From NCBI GenBank assembly GCA_905116865.2, contig CAJHNH020000206.1, positions 246,561 to 310,560 on the forward strand: a stretch of 64,000 nt of DNA, in the 5' to 3' direction. The notes under the pieces are model-generated. The model did not search any database. It saw only the letters and a list, made by a program, of their open reading frames with translations, and was not told the origin of the DNA. A program made the translations under genes and the position numbers. Positions within the stretch are counted from its first letter, which is position 1. Every line of letters starts with the position of its first letter. Source of the stretch: Candidula unifasciata. Lineage: Eukaryota; Mollusca; Gastropoda; Stylommatophora; Geomitridae. Shown piece after piece: positions 50,929 through 62,854 of the stretch.

Positions 50929-53740
50929 GGGTCCTTAACTTCTTTCACTTTACATTTGTGACATATGAACGGGACAACAGGCTGATGATGATGATGAATA
51001 TAACGATGATGACGATGAGGATTATCACGATGATCACGATAATGACGATGATTAAGGCGGTGATGATGATGAAACGATAAATGACCGAATGGTTTAATGA
51101 TATAGCATACGCCTAATGTAAAAATAATTTTAAAAGGCAATCTTATTCGTATGATCGTTTGAGATGGCATTACATCAAAGCATATGCATATCTTTGTGAC
51201 AAATACTGATGATTTCAACCACCGAGACAAAAACAATATTATTTTATGTAAGTCTTAGTCTCTTTGATATTCAGATTGTGTTCTATGTAATCAGTTTTAT
51301 TGTTGACACAGGCCCTGATTTCTCAAAATTAGTCTGAAATATTCAAGCTTGGAAGCCATGCTTTTCTCCTTTAGTAACTCTAAACTGTTCGATATTTATC
51401 ACAGGTATACTACTACGGGTACAGGTGTGATTAACCCTCGTAATGTAAATGTTTGCTGGTGTATCTCATGAAGCTCTTTAATCTGTGCATTGCTAGAACC
51501 AGTCTCCCACACACCTCTTTTGAATTATTCCCATTATTAATGATTGAGCCAAGGTTTCCATCTAGTTTGTGATTCCACAGCTGACACAAAGAGACACGTA
51601 TATTTTAACTCCATCTCTTGTCCCGTCTTGTCTGTAAATATTTTTGTCTGTTTCTCTGCCTCTCCATCTTTGTTTTTGTGCTGTCTGCCTTTCAGTCGGA
51701 CCTTCTGTCTGTCTAACTGGTTTTCTGTCTGTCAATCTGTCTGTCTGTATCTCCCTCCCCCTCACCTATAGTTATCACTTATATTGGAAAAAATAAGCTG
51801 TAATTCTCAAAGGAAATGATTTTTTTTTCAACAACAGAAATGGTTTGAAAAGAAACACAGTGGAAGGTTCGGTGAAAGCCATGGCTCATGATTGGACAAC
51901 CTATGGCCGAGAAAAAAAATAAAAATAAAAATAAGTCACTCTACAGACACACATACTCTTAAAGCTCCGCGAGGAGCTTGGGGTCAACACCAGAGTTGGT
52001 TTCCTTTTAGGAAGTCTGCGTCTAATTGTTTCAAGTGTTTGGGTCGTGGCCTGTGTGTCACAGATTGAATAGCTTGTAGGTCACATAGCTCGTCTATTTG
52101 TAAGTGTGTTATTCAGTATGACGATGGGCCATCTTCTCGCCTCTCAAACCGTACTCATACAATTCTGATAATTCTGTGTTTTATGTAAACGACCGTGCTC
52201 ACGCTATCTGCGCGTTGTCATAAGTCGTGGAGTCAAACTTTCATAAACTAATCGATGGGTGATGTGTTCAAAAGCAGACTTTATTTCCTATGATATTTCC
52301 TGCTATCCATCTGGTCTAGGTCGATGGGGTCAATTTTAAAATACCGCGTGGATACTATTTTAAACCCAAGACCTTGGAGCTGGCTGGCAAACAGCTAGTT
52401 ACTGTGTTTCTCTAACCCCAGTTTATGTGTGTGTGCATAGCGGTTTAAAGTTTCCACTTGGAAACACATTATCAGTGGGCGCCGACACAAAGACAAATTG
52501 GGGAAAGGGGCGCTCAGCAAAGCTAAAGGCCCTATTTTTATATACGAGGGGCCCCTCAGGAGGTCAAATGCTATTCTAAGACAACAATAATCATAATAAT
52601 AACAATGACAATGGTATGACGAAAACAACAACAAAAACGTATACGTTTAAAATATATTAAAATGATATGAAATGTACAATCAGATACAAAAAGGAGAACT
52701 TCTTTTGAAATGTTGTTAGAGACGCGGTGCAGTTGCTTGTATAATCTTTCCAAAGGTGGGATGGGGTGTCAGGGGGCCTTAGCCCTAAAGTTCCGTCGTC
52801 CCTGAAGATGATGATGTAAAAACTGACTGCTTGGAGTGTAATGAACACACGGTTCGTCTTATGAGAGAAGTTAGGGTGGTGGACTAATAGATTTCCACTT
52901 GTACAACAATATATTATGATGTTTAATTGTTTGTTCTGTAGCTCACTTTATAGAAGCACGTGCTAACTATTTGCATATGCATTATCAAGTACGCAGTGGA
53001 CATATTAAAGGAAAAACAAATATATCTGAACATGTATTGTCATGACAGTCTGCATGTCCCACTACACAAACATCAACTGATCTGGTCGCAGTTCAGTAAA
53101 CTGACCTCTTGGGAAATCCCGTTGTTAGCCCAAAATGTTAGTGGCATGTTCCATTTTCAGCTCAAAATGTTAATGGGATGTTTAGTTTTCAACTCAATAT
53201 ATTAGTGCGATGTCCTGTTTTAAGCTCAAAATTATGATCAAACTATTATATAATAATGAGATACACAAGAAGGTGTAAACAGCATAAGGATGATAACTAA
53301 CAGTGATAGGTTCACACATGATGCAATAACAGGAACTCCACAGTCGAGCATTCACAGCAGGAGCTTTACCGATCATCAGTAAAAGGGTCTGTCGTCGACA
53401 ATAGTTTCGGCCCATAATCTCCTATACAATCTCAGAGGGTGAGTCGACCTGGATAATGACGCCAGGCCTCGGATATCTCCTGCTGCGTGTATCGGACTAT
53501 CGAAATCGGACAAGTCGAATAGGTGATTTTGCAACTAGTGTTACGTCGTTTGGTTTTGTAAATATGTGTCGATGCGGCAGCAAATTAGCCGCCAACATTA
53601 CTACTAAAGTGACAAGCTTACAATTGTTTAATCGAATAGACGTTAGACTGGCAAATTGAAGAGAGACACAGGCAGGCGTTTTTATCTGAATCTTAGGCTT
53701 TAAAGGGATGTAAAGTTCTTTTCCACTGTGGACTCAGACC
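50929..53740. other. Intergenic stretch without recognised gene
   Basis: It contains (GAT)n-like and (TGA)n-like runs at 50985-51070, TCTG-rich sequence at 51690-51750 and a repeated phrase at 53140-53230 (CTCAAAATGTTA, TTAGT-GATGT). No domain-bearing frame was recognised on either strand. Confidence 0.5.
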
Positions 53741-53743
53741 AGT

Positions 53744-55990
53744 CTACACAGGCCCATTTCCCACGACGTTCCGTTGCCCCCAAAGCAAGCTCAAAGCCCT
53801 TTCCGCTGCTTCGCCCAATTGCTTAAGTACACGTTTACGTTCATTTTCTTGCAAGCCCAGAAGCTTTAGTACATTGTACGTGGAAGTGGAGAAAAGTCCT
53901 CTTGCGCCTACCTCTACGGCTAGGATTTTTACTGTGTACGCCTCATTTCTCATCAGATAGGTCACCAGCTCACCGTACTTTTTGAGCCTGTACATGTGAT
54001 TTTCTTCCATCCGCGACTCGTACGGCACACTAAGCTTGATAAGGATGCCCTAGCGTTTTTCCGTAGAGTCCAGCACCATATAAGGTCTCACACCAGTCTT
54101 TCAGATTGATTACGTGTACTTTCAAAACCAGGCAGGTCGACCGCCAGCGACCAGTCCCTTGCACAGTCGAGCATTGATGGAGAGTATGCGACCTTGTTGG
54201 ATTTGCTCAGCCTTGAGCAAACACATGGAGGGGAGGTTAGGACTGGCCCTCGAGTTAGCCCTTATCCTGGCTTGATCTGCGGTGTCTGCTAACTCTTTTA
54301 GGACTTTAGTATGGTGCCATGTATATTGTTTTTTTCCTAGAGCTTTTCTGCAAGTGAACAATACGAGCTCGAGTGTCCGCTTAGCTCGGCACAACAGACT
54401 TGTCGGATCGGTGGTCGCACACCATTTGGCCATGTTGGCGCCAGAGGGTAACACGGCATAAGCCGATCTTCTGACAAAGCTCAGTCGCAGCTGGGCCATT
54501 TACCAGATCAGATTTCACCCCATGTGAGTATTTGTGGCAAGGCACTCTCGAGGCCGATCCACTGGCCTTGCTGCGTGGCTTTTTAGACCCGAAACTCTTT
54601 TTTGGTGTCCCTTATTTGCCATTTTACTATGTCCCCGCATTCTTAGGCCGAGGCTTTGGACCACCAAGTGACCTTTCCTTGCCCTAGGCCATGTCTGTCG
54701 GTTTCTGGGTAACCCACGACTTCTCGCAATTTTAGTGCGTTCTGGGAAGATTCTATCGGATCTTGGACCATCCATATTTTAACCTGTCTTTAGAGCTGGC
54801 CGAACAGCTGACGCTGTGAGGTCTGAAGACTCACACAACATCATCGCGAGTCTGACCTTGCCGACTTTTAACTCTTCGTTTATTGACTTGAACGAAAGCA
54901 CCAGCATAGCATGTTTAAGTGAAGGCGGCGCTCCAACTCACTTCCTCTATCTGTGTTGATTTTTCCCCCCTTCATATTCTCCATTGCACTCGTTCTTACT
55001 TCGTACGCAAGCAGCGGCTAGAGGAGCATGGGAACCAAAATGAACTGGGGACACCAAACCTCAAACTTCCCTATCAGCCCATATTGCTCGTTAGCAAGCA
55101 GGCCTGTTGCCTATGACTCGTGTATACGCCGGACTTCCATCCTATCAGATAACTTCGAATCTTAGAAGCGTCCGAGACTCTTCACCAATTTCTCCAGAAC
55201 CGTGGAGATCTTTTTCTTTGCCACCGTGAAACACCTTGCAGCCACTTTACTTTTCTGGATAGACAGACTCCGGGGCTTCTGAGGCTTGAATTGCAAGCTG
55301 CACCATTCAGCTACGCGATCCAGTCTGGGCATGATCTTCACTGCCCGTGATGATGGTCGTATTATCCATAAATGCATCCAGTGATCCCCAATTTAAAGGC
55401 CCTGACAGACGCCGGTAGCCCCATCTAACATGGCATGACAGGCCATAACAAACAGTATTGGCGAAATAATCCTATTGCTTTTCCAACCCGGAGCTCAGTC
55501 CATCTCATAGTAAATGTGATTGTAGAGAAGCGTATGGTGAACTTTGAGAAATATTGCTTGATCATTTCGGTGATCTCTATCGGTACGTGAAACTTGCAAA
55601 AGGCCTGGATACCGACCCAAAGGCGTTGACGAGGTCCAACCATATCATATGCACTTAGGTTCTCTCTACTCCAGCTCCCTGGATAGACTCCCAGATCACG
55701 ATCCCTTGCTCTAGAGACAACATCTTCAGTATGTGCGCCTACAATCCCTCTTTGCAAACAACCAGTCGCAGACTTTGATTGCTCGAAAATACCTCGTGCA
55801 AACTGGAATGGGTCCCTAAAGGACTTTTTTTTTGGTTGTTGCTCCCTTTTAATTATCCGTTTATTCTTGCAGAAACGCTCAGCGCGATAGAGGGCACTGT
55901 GTCTGCTCTTCAGATGTAGCCAGACCTCATACAGTCGTTCGATGTGCGAAGCAGTTTTCAACTGTTTTCTGATTGCATTTTTGTCTGCTC
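53744..55990 (-). mobile_element. Degenerate LINE, RT to C-terminus, antisense (about 2.2 kb)
   Basis: Read on the minus strand, in order: KKKSFRDPFQFARGIFEQ (about 55855-55800) upstream of the RT; IQAFCKFHVPIEITEMIKQY and RFSTITFTMRWTELRVGKAI (about 55610-55460); near 55350 the expected catalytic FMDD is FMDN; PRLDRVAEWCSLQFKPQK (about 55330-55280), SLGRF; then TCRKALGKKQYTWHH and KVLKELADTADQARIR (54350-54250); and finally EVGARGLFSTSTYNVLKLLG with AAERALSLLW (53910-53770), ending at 53744. This is one long non-LTR element broken by many stops and frameshifts. The clade is unsure; it resembles NeSL/R2-type polyproteins by memory. Confidence 0.8.
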
Positions 55991-57649
55991 GTCACATCTT
56001 AATATCTCTCTGCCTTCTGCTTTTTTTCGTGCATGATGCCCTTCTTCATCTTCTCGACTGTCCCGAACTCGAGGGCATAGTAAGGTAACTTATGTCATCA
56101 AACCGTGTTAGCTTGTCCTAGAGTGACTTTCTCTTAGGTTCACAAAGAATACCATTGAGCTTGCACAACGACACCCTATAGCCTGCAGGTGAAAACGTGA
56201 TCTTCGTCAGTACTTCGTTGAAGTTCTGCAAATGTGCACCACCGTGATAAACGTCTTAGACCTCTCCTGGCGAGTAGGGTTTACCCTGTCCCTTGTTCCC
56301 TTACGACTCACATGCTACCGAAGTAGCCTTGAGCCGGCGCTAACTACGTGGGGCACCTTCGCATTTCATACTTTCGGCGTGCATCCTTAAAACACGTTCT
56401 CCCATGAAGCTTCTTCCACAAGTACATCGCTAGTCCGGTCATAATAGAATATTTCGATAACTTAGTTCTATGGAAATCTATATAACACGTGTCAGACGCA
56501 ACGAACGAAATCTGGAGCAGTTTATTTAGAATTTTTGAATTTACAAGTTTGGATCACGAACCTCGGATGGAATTGTGCCCAAAATGAACAAAAGCGCTGT
56601 TTCATAGATCGCTGTAAGCTGGGATGATTAAAAAAAAAAAGATATTTTAATTATACATATGTTAATTAGCACACTGAATGCTGTGCTTTACGGTAATATT
56701 GCTCCTCTTGTTCTAGCATTGAAATTGCTGCTGTAAGTGACTATAGATTACATTTCGCAAACAGCGAAATATTTGAAATATTAGGCAGATGTGCCGTTTC
56801 TTTTGTCTGCTAAAAGAAAACACGCCTGTAATTTCATCTAAAAAAAAAACCCGAATGTGTAATTTTTAGAAGTCGATTTAAGCATTCGTTGGATCCTTGA
56901 GTAAAGTAACCCAGTCATGGCGATTTGAGCATTCGTTGGATCCTTGAGTAAAGTAACCCAGTCATCGCTAAACAAATTGTAGAGAAACAGAAACCAATTA
57001 GCAGATTAGGAAACAACAGCTCCTCTCCCCCACCCGCGCGCCCCCCCCCCCCCCCCCCACCACAGATAACAAAACACGCAGTCTAAGTACCAAACACAAC
57101 GAAGAAGGGACATTTGATGAGTTTGAAATTGGAAAACATATTCCTACAAGATAATCACGATAATTACACATGAAACTACTTAGAAACAACGGTAGTTACT
57201 GTTGTTTTGGCATTTGATGATATGATCTGTGATAATGTGTAGCAATCGGTGTTGTAAACGTTTAGAGAATGCCCATATCCATTATGCTATCCCATGTAGG
57301 CGAAACTTGTATTACCCAGTCGTATAAGCGGGTGCTTCAATTGTTTATATATGATATGTAATTGAGCAGTGAACTCCAAGCAAAATAAATATTTTCTGAG
57401 ATCGAATAAAAATCTACAACAGAGATAACAATACTAGTCTGCGCATTAGGCGTCGACAGAAAAGCATACTGCTTTTAGATTTGATTGGTAAACCCTTAGC
57501 TAGGCACCAGCAATGACGACAAGACGTCATGACCAGCAAGCTCCACGAAGGAAAGGAAAAGACGTGCATATAGTTGGTGTTGTGTTGATTTACTTCGTGA
57601 TATGAGCTCGCCTGAATTCAGTCCTGTTTTTGACATCTGCGATGACACT
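55991..57649. other. Mostly featureless stretch with a 47-bp tandem duplication
   Basis: CATTCGTTGGATCCTTGAGT and AAAGTAACCCAGTCAT occur twice 47 bp apart (56875-56968). A C run is at 57041-57058. On the minus strand an AATAAA (complement at 56521-56526) could serve the exon at 57650-58257. The part from 55991 to about 56450 may belong to the 5' side of the adjacent LINE, but no motif was recognised. Confidence 0.5.
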
Positions 57650-58257
57650 TTACAGCTGTAAGTAGTTGTATTTAACACACAAAATCAGCGACATGACCGA
57701 TGAAAATGCCATACTTAGGTGTGATTTAGTAGAACCCACAGTTGTTGCATCACTTCCCGCGCTTTGTGTCGATTTTAAGGTCTTGGCTTGTAGGGTCAAA
57801 TTTGCCTGTGACAGGGATCTGCTTCCGTTCTTCTGTGCGAATCTCATGCTTTCCGATTTCATCCCTGCAGGTGGCGGTTTCGTGGACCATATTGCTGTCT
57901 TATCTAAGCTCTGGGCTAAATCGACAGTCGATGTTGACGATCTGACAGGTAATGTGGTATACTCCCTTGATGTGGACACACTTTTGGTAAAGTGATTAAT
58001 TGTAGATTTTATTGAAATGGGTTCGATTCCATCTTCTGGTAGCAAATCTAAACTTGAAGATGGAAGAATCTTTGACTCCTGTGACTGCTGTGTGAGATTC
58101 TGGTTTTGTGATACATTTATTTCTGGGCGTGTTTGTTCATCCTTTTGTCTGTCGGCATTGTTAGTCCAGGATGCACTTTGTGAAGGCAGAGTCGCGTGAT
58201 CAAGGTAGTTTTTAGTAGTGCTGTCACTGATCAACTGAGACGGCTTTCCGTGTGATT
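57650..58257 (-). CDS. Probable terminal exon of an unknown Ser/Thr-rich surface or secreted protein
   Basis: A strong minus-strand acceptor, a pyrimidine tract ending CTTTCTTTAG|AATCAC, precedes about 201 open codons to a stop at 57650. The sequence is rich in Ser, Thr, Gln, Asn and Lys, with no cysteine, and has a mucin-like feel (TTLPVRSSTSTVDLA). It ends in a hydrophobic stretch MAFSSVMSLILCV followed by KYNYLQL, which could be a GPI-attachment signal or a short membrane segment. No domain was recognised. Upstream exons were not found in 58.3-61 kb, where retroelements dominate. The frame also extends past the acceptor to an ATG at 58390, so an unspliced ORF of 246 codons is the alternative. 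Confidence 0.5.
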
Positions 58258-58424
58258 CTAAAGAAAGGTAAAAGAGAAAACAAAATGCCGTTCGTATTTC
58301 GTAAACTGAAGCAATCTGATTTTTTAGGAAAAAGTAAAGGTCCTTTGCCACTACTTCAGGCGTATAGGGCGTATGGGACAAGACATACATTTAATATATC
58401 AATCGGCACTGGATAGGTGATGAG

Positions 58425-58590
58425 TTTAACATCATACCAGCCGCCTTTACTTCACAGGACTATTCCTGATGCCCCTCGGGGTTAAGCCCACCAGGGAGCC
58501 AAAAGTCTGGCTCCATCAGGACCCCCATCCACGACCTTCTGATCCCGGGTGCCAGCGTCCAGCCGCTACATCATGTCGGCTCCCCAATAT
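58425..58590 (-). mobile_element. tRNA-derived SINE, antisense
   Basis: On the minus strand it starts TGGGGAGCCGACATGATGTA, includes GCGGCTGGACGCTGGCACCC and GGGATCAGAAGGTCGTGGAT, and then TGAAGTAAAGGCGGCTGGTA with TGATGTTAAAC. The last part is the core common to the SINEs at 14.5, 48.7 and 50.7 kb. Confidence 0.65.
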
Positions 58591-58929
58591 AACTTAATTA
58601 TTATAAAACTGCATACAACTAAGGTAATCTAAATCAATAGTAGATCAAAGAAACTGCCTTTTATCATAAATACAACTAACAGCATTACCAGTTTCAAAGG
58701 TTAGACGGGTAAATATGAAAAGGAAAAAAAAAAGTAAAAGTATTATAAAAAAATAAATAAAATAAAAATCCACGAAATTAACAATGCAGTGTAACAGTGC
58801 TTACAGAACCACCTAAATCAAATTAATAACAAAGGGGAGGAATATAAATATGAAAATAAACAGAGACAATGATGATAGGAAAACCGAAAGACAATTTAGA
58901 AATACAAATTTTAAAAAAACAACACCCTG

Positions 58930-59505
58930 AGACAAACAGAGGAATTTAAGTATTTGGGAGCAATTTTCACATCCGACGGAAAACTGGACAGAGAAATTAG
59001 CTTCAGATGTGCTTGACACACAAGATGGTATCTCGGAGTACTAAAGTTAATCTTATTAGAACTATTTTTTGGCCAACACTATGCTATAAATGCCAAAAGT
59101 GGACACTTACATCCTCCAATGAACGTACAATTGTGCCAACAGAGATAAAATGCCTTAAAAAAGCTGCAGGAGTTTCAAGGAAAGACAGAATTCGAAATCA
59201 CGAAATCAGACAAATGCTGGGAATAAAGCCAGTCTTACAGGTCATCAAAGAACAACAAATGAAGTAGTTTGGACACCTAACAAAAATGCCCTGGTACTAT
59301 CTGCCACAGCAAGCCACACTAAAATGTTACAACGGGTATAGAGCGAGTGGAAGACCTCGGAAAATATGGAGTGATGGCATTAAGAACAGCCTTTCAGAAA
59401 TGAACACGTGTCCTAATAGTGCTCTTGACAGAGCTCGTCAACGAATATTACATCTTCCCAGACACTTCGATGAGGTACAAGGTGGAAGAGAAGAAAAAGT
59501 GTAAC
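58930..59505 (+). mobile_element. LINE RT C-terminal fragment
   Basis: TEEFKYLGAIFTSDGKLDRE (about 58933-58995), STKVNLIRTIFWPTLCY, KKAAGVSRKDRIRN and LGIKPVLQVI, a stop, then FGHLTKMP and ASGRPRKIWSDGIKNSLSE, ending near 59503. The order matches the region after the catalytic site of endonuclease-RT LINEs. At least two frame breaks are present. Confidence 0.8.
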
Positions 59506-60430
59506 AGTATCAGCAGTGACTCACGTGTCAGCGGGCCAGTTCGCTACGTGTTTGAATACCCTCCAAGGAGTTTATCGCAATAGCCTAAACTCTTTAACAG
59601 ACCCGCTACAAAATCTTCACTAAAATGTTTCAAGAAGTCAAGATGCATGATATGACATTGACTAAATGAAGCCCGAGTGCCGATTTTTTAAATAAAATTA
59701 TGAAGATAGTAGCATCATACATAAATGCCATTTACTGGTGAAAAATAGTCGTTTTCCTTGACATTAATTCAGCTTGGTTCAATTGCGCACTATTGTGTTT
59801 GCCGTAACGCATGATCCATTGTTAAGTTTACTGCATGGTGTTTGTGGTACATGACATGTTTAGCCTAAGCGATGAATATAATGTTAGATTAAATTGGTGG
59901 GTATTTTAGACTCACGATGAATCTAATGTTTGATCCTAGTGTTGGATGTGTTTTACCCACGGCCGACTCTATTATATAAACAGAGATGGGCGTGGTTTTA
60001 CCTAAGTGATGAATATAATGTTTGATCCAAGCGCTGCATGTCTTTGACCTGAGCGATGAACATAATGTATGATCGAAATTGTGGATATGTATGACTCAGG
60101 TGATGGATCTTAATACATGTGTTCAGTCTAATGGCTAATTATAGTATTCAGTACTACGCTAGATTACTTTGTCTGAGGTTGACATTAGACCCAGTAATTG
60201 ATCAAATTATTTATCTCAGTGTTTTATCGAATCCATTATAGCAGTGAATTATGTAATCCTTGGACACAGAGTTTATTTAATCCCTGATCACATTGTTTAT
60301 TTATTCCTTGACCACCGTGTTTATTTAATTCTTGACCACAGATCTAAACTGTCATGCGCAGACCACATCATTACCCTCAGAATAATCCTTGAAGAATTCG
60401 TAGAGTTTCAGTCGCAATTATTCATCAACT
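59506..60430. other. Intergenic stretch with degenerate short repeats
   Basis: From 59870 to 60330 the phrase GATGAATATAATGTTTGATC and related words recur (59871, 59916, 60007, 60050), as do TTTATTTAATCCCTGATCAC-like words at 60265-60330. This is a weak, strongly diverged tandem array. No gene was recognised. Confidence 0.5.
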
Positions 60431-60439
60431 GTCGATTTA

Positions 60440-61310
60440 AAAAAAAGCCTTCATCCTACACTTTGGCAACTGCTCATAATCTATGGTTTCCCTACCAAAT
60501 TAATCAACGTCATAAAATCGTTCTACAGCGAAACTCGTTGTAGCGTAAGAACAGAATCCGGCAAATCTGACTGGTTCTTGGTGTAAACAGGAGTAAAACA
60601 AAGCTATGTCCTATAGCAGATGCCATTTGGAATAGCAATCGATTAGGTCATGCAGAAATGCACAAACAACACAAACTTGGACATCAAATAGGTTGACAAA
60701 GTTTTAGAATACCTTGACTTTGCTGACGACATAGTGCTTTTGAGTTCAACACACGCACATATATCCAAGAGAAAATAGAGCATCTCCAAAATATTTCAGG
60801 ACAAACTGGTCTCCAAATTAACACAGCAAAAACAGAAATTATTAATCTTATCAATAGTTCAAAAAACTTCAAACTTAAACAATCACACCCTTGAAAAAGT
60901 CGACAGCTTTACATATCCAGGGAGTAAGATGACATCCTCAGGGCATTCAGCGCCAGAAATATCATTTGGAATCGCACTGACATCTAGTGCCTTTTTCCAA
61001 ACTGTCAAACATCTAGAGGTCAAAGACAATCAGCAAACACATCAAACTTAAGATCTTCAACTCTTGTGTGATCCCAGTACTAACTTAAAGATACGAGAAT
61101 TGGAAAGCAAAGGTAGCTCTTGATTAAAAAAAAAAAAAAAAAATTACAGTTTTGAAAACAGATGTCTTAGAAGAATACCGAATCTCAACTGGACAAATTT
61201 CAGATCCAATACGCAAAGAAAGACAAGAGACCAAGCAAGAAAATGTATCCATATAAGACATACAGAGCTTGACAACTGCACCTACTTGTGCTCAAGAGGA
61301 AAGACTAACT
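60440..61310 (+). mobile_element. LINE fragment with RT catalytic motif
   Basis: Broken + frames contain CSVRTESGKSDWFLV and TGVKQSYVL (about 60536-60625; usually GVKQGCVLSP), AIDWVMQKCT, then LDFADDIVLLSST (about 60715-60752) with the catalytic ADD intact, INTAKTEIINL and FTYPGSKMTSSG. Later pieces match a generic LINE C-terminus. An A run at 61122-61141 interrupts it. It continues to about 61310 and is inactive. Confidence 0.75.
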
Positions 61311-61483
61311 AACAGTGTTGATCTAATCGGTCATCACAGTGTTTATTTAACCCTTTATACAATCGTTCATCACAGTTTTTTATTTAACTGTTGCTACAGT
61401 GTTTATCTAATAGTTCATCACAGTGTTTCCAGCCTCTAGGGACACTGGATCTCACAAAATGTACCAATTCTGTTGAGTATCAA

Positions 61484-61500
61484 NNNNNNNNNNNNNNNNN
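61484..61500. other. Assembly gap (17 N)
   Basis: A run of 17 undetermined bases immediately before a transposon end, so the left part of that element may be missing or misassembled. Confidence 0.99.
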
Positions 61501-61655
61501 TTATACAGCGCATTTTGTGAGTATTTTTTTCGATATGGAACGCATTTTCGCATTTTACATTAATTTATATGAGAAAAATTGTTTCGCATAACGAGTGTTT
61601 CGCTTAACGAATATGATTCTGGAACGAATTATGCTCGTTAAGCGAGGTTCCACTG
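61501..61655. mobile_element. pogo/Tigger-like transposon end
   Basis: The right end, read in reverse, is CAGTGGAACCTCGCTTAACG followed by AGCATAATTCGTTCC, with TA at 61656-61657. A second inner copy of TTCGTTAAGCGAAACACTCG lies inside. These termini are the familiar Tigger/pogo type. The left terminus falls in the gap region. Confidence 0.75.
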
Positions 61656-62742
61656 TATTTCAATTTAAATATGGACTATTCCACCATGAGTAAATAGTCC
61701 TTTTTTTTAAACTTATAGGTCATGATATAGGAGACTGAGCCTTATTCCATCCTAAATCTACTGGAAGTGAGTTATATCGTGAACTCACTCACAGGTAAGT
61801 GTTTTTCATTAGAGGCAAAGCAATTTTTCCGTGGACGAACAACCGCTTATCTCGGCTGAAAACTCTTTTCCAATTCTGGTTCGGGAATTAGTTGAATCTT
61901 GGCGTCATTCTATAAGCAGCTCCCGAAGCCAAAAGGCAGACAGCAAAAATTCTCCGTCAACAGTTATATAGCTCATCATTGAAACTTGTCATAGTCACCA
62001 AAAACATTTTACGAGAGTATGGGTAAGTTATTCTTAGATTAGTTTATGTAAGTCATATTTCCCTGATGTATCACCAAGGCCTGTACATGTGTGTGATCTT
62101 GTCTGTGTCGGGCCAACTTTTGACATAAATTGTAGACAAATTCCAGTAGTAACGTACATCTTTATACTGATAAGGATGTCCCCTTATATTCATTAATAGA
62201 CCGACGCTAACCCCTTGTATTGATGTATCCTTTTAAAATGAAAATACCTATGGCTAACTGATGTGGGAAAGTGTAGTGTGGCAGTGGGTATCATGGTCTG
62301 GCAGTGACCAAGAGGTCCATTTGTTTTAGTGGGTAATCCTGGCGCTTTATTTTTATTTAACGACCAGGAGTGCTAGTACTTCCGGCCTCTCGGTTGGAAA
62401 AGTAAACAAGCAGTGCCGACAGTGGTGGAAAGCTGGTACATGTCCGTCTGTTATGTCTTTCCTATTTGAATATTTCAGTGTTCAGTGGGTACCTACCTGT
62501 CTTAGAATGGGTGTCCTTTAAAGGAAGGATAACAGTTGATCTTATTATTATTGTTCACATTGCATTGTTGTGGCTGTTTATAGTTTCTTGCTGTGTGAGG
62601 GGCCTGTACTTCTCTCAGGTCTGTTCTCACTTGTGACCGTAAATCACAGTCATCTGAGGGTTAAAATTAAAGTGATGTGTAATGTGGAACAAGCGTTACT
62701 AGGTACAGTGTTTACTTGTTGTCTAACCCATTGTATTCTCAG
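61656..62742. other. Intergenic or intronic stretch
   Basis: A donor-like CTCACAG|GTAAGTG at about 61795 is preceded by an acceptor-like TTATAG at 61720, which would make a small exon of about 75 bases. I could not confirm a frame. Otherwise no feature was recognised. Confidence 0.4.
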
Positions 62743-62854
62743 GATATGAGAGATATTATAACACGACAGTACTGGCTGAACTTGGAGTTGCTTCAGGATC
62801 ACCCCCCAGTTGATCCAACAGGGCAGTGCCATCACTCAACCTACCAGCAACCAG
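62743..62854 (+). CDS. Possible internal exon of an unknown gene
   Basis: Acceptor TATTCTCAG|GATATG and donor CAACCAG|GTACCT enclose 112 bases, phase 0 to phase 1, open in one frame. The peptide contains DMRDIITRQYWLNLELLQDH and PPVDPTGQCHHSTYQQP. Composition looks coding-like (no low complexity, aromatic and acidic residues mixed), but the protein family is not recognised and no partner exon was found within the window. Confidence 0.3.

Noticed and set aside
57666..57995. + strand 109-codon frame
   Set aside because: It is opposite the better supported minus-strand exon, lacks splice or motif support and is treated as a shadow.
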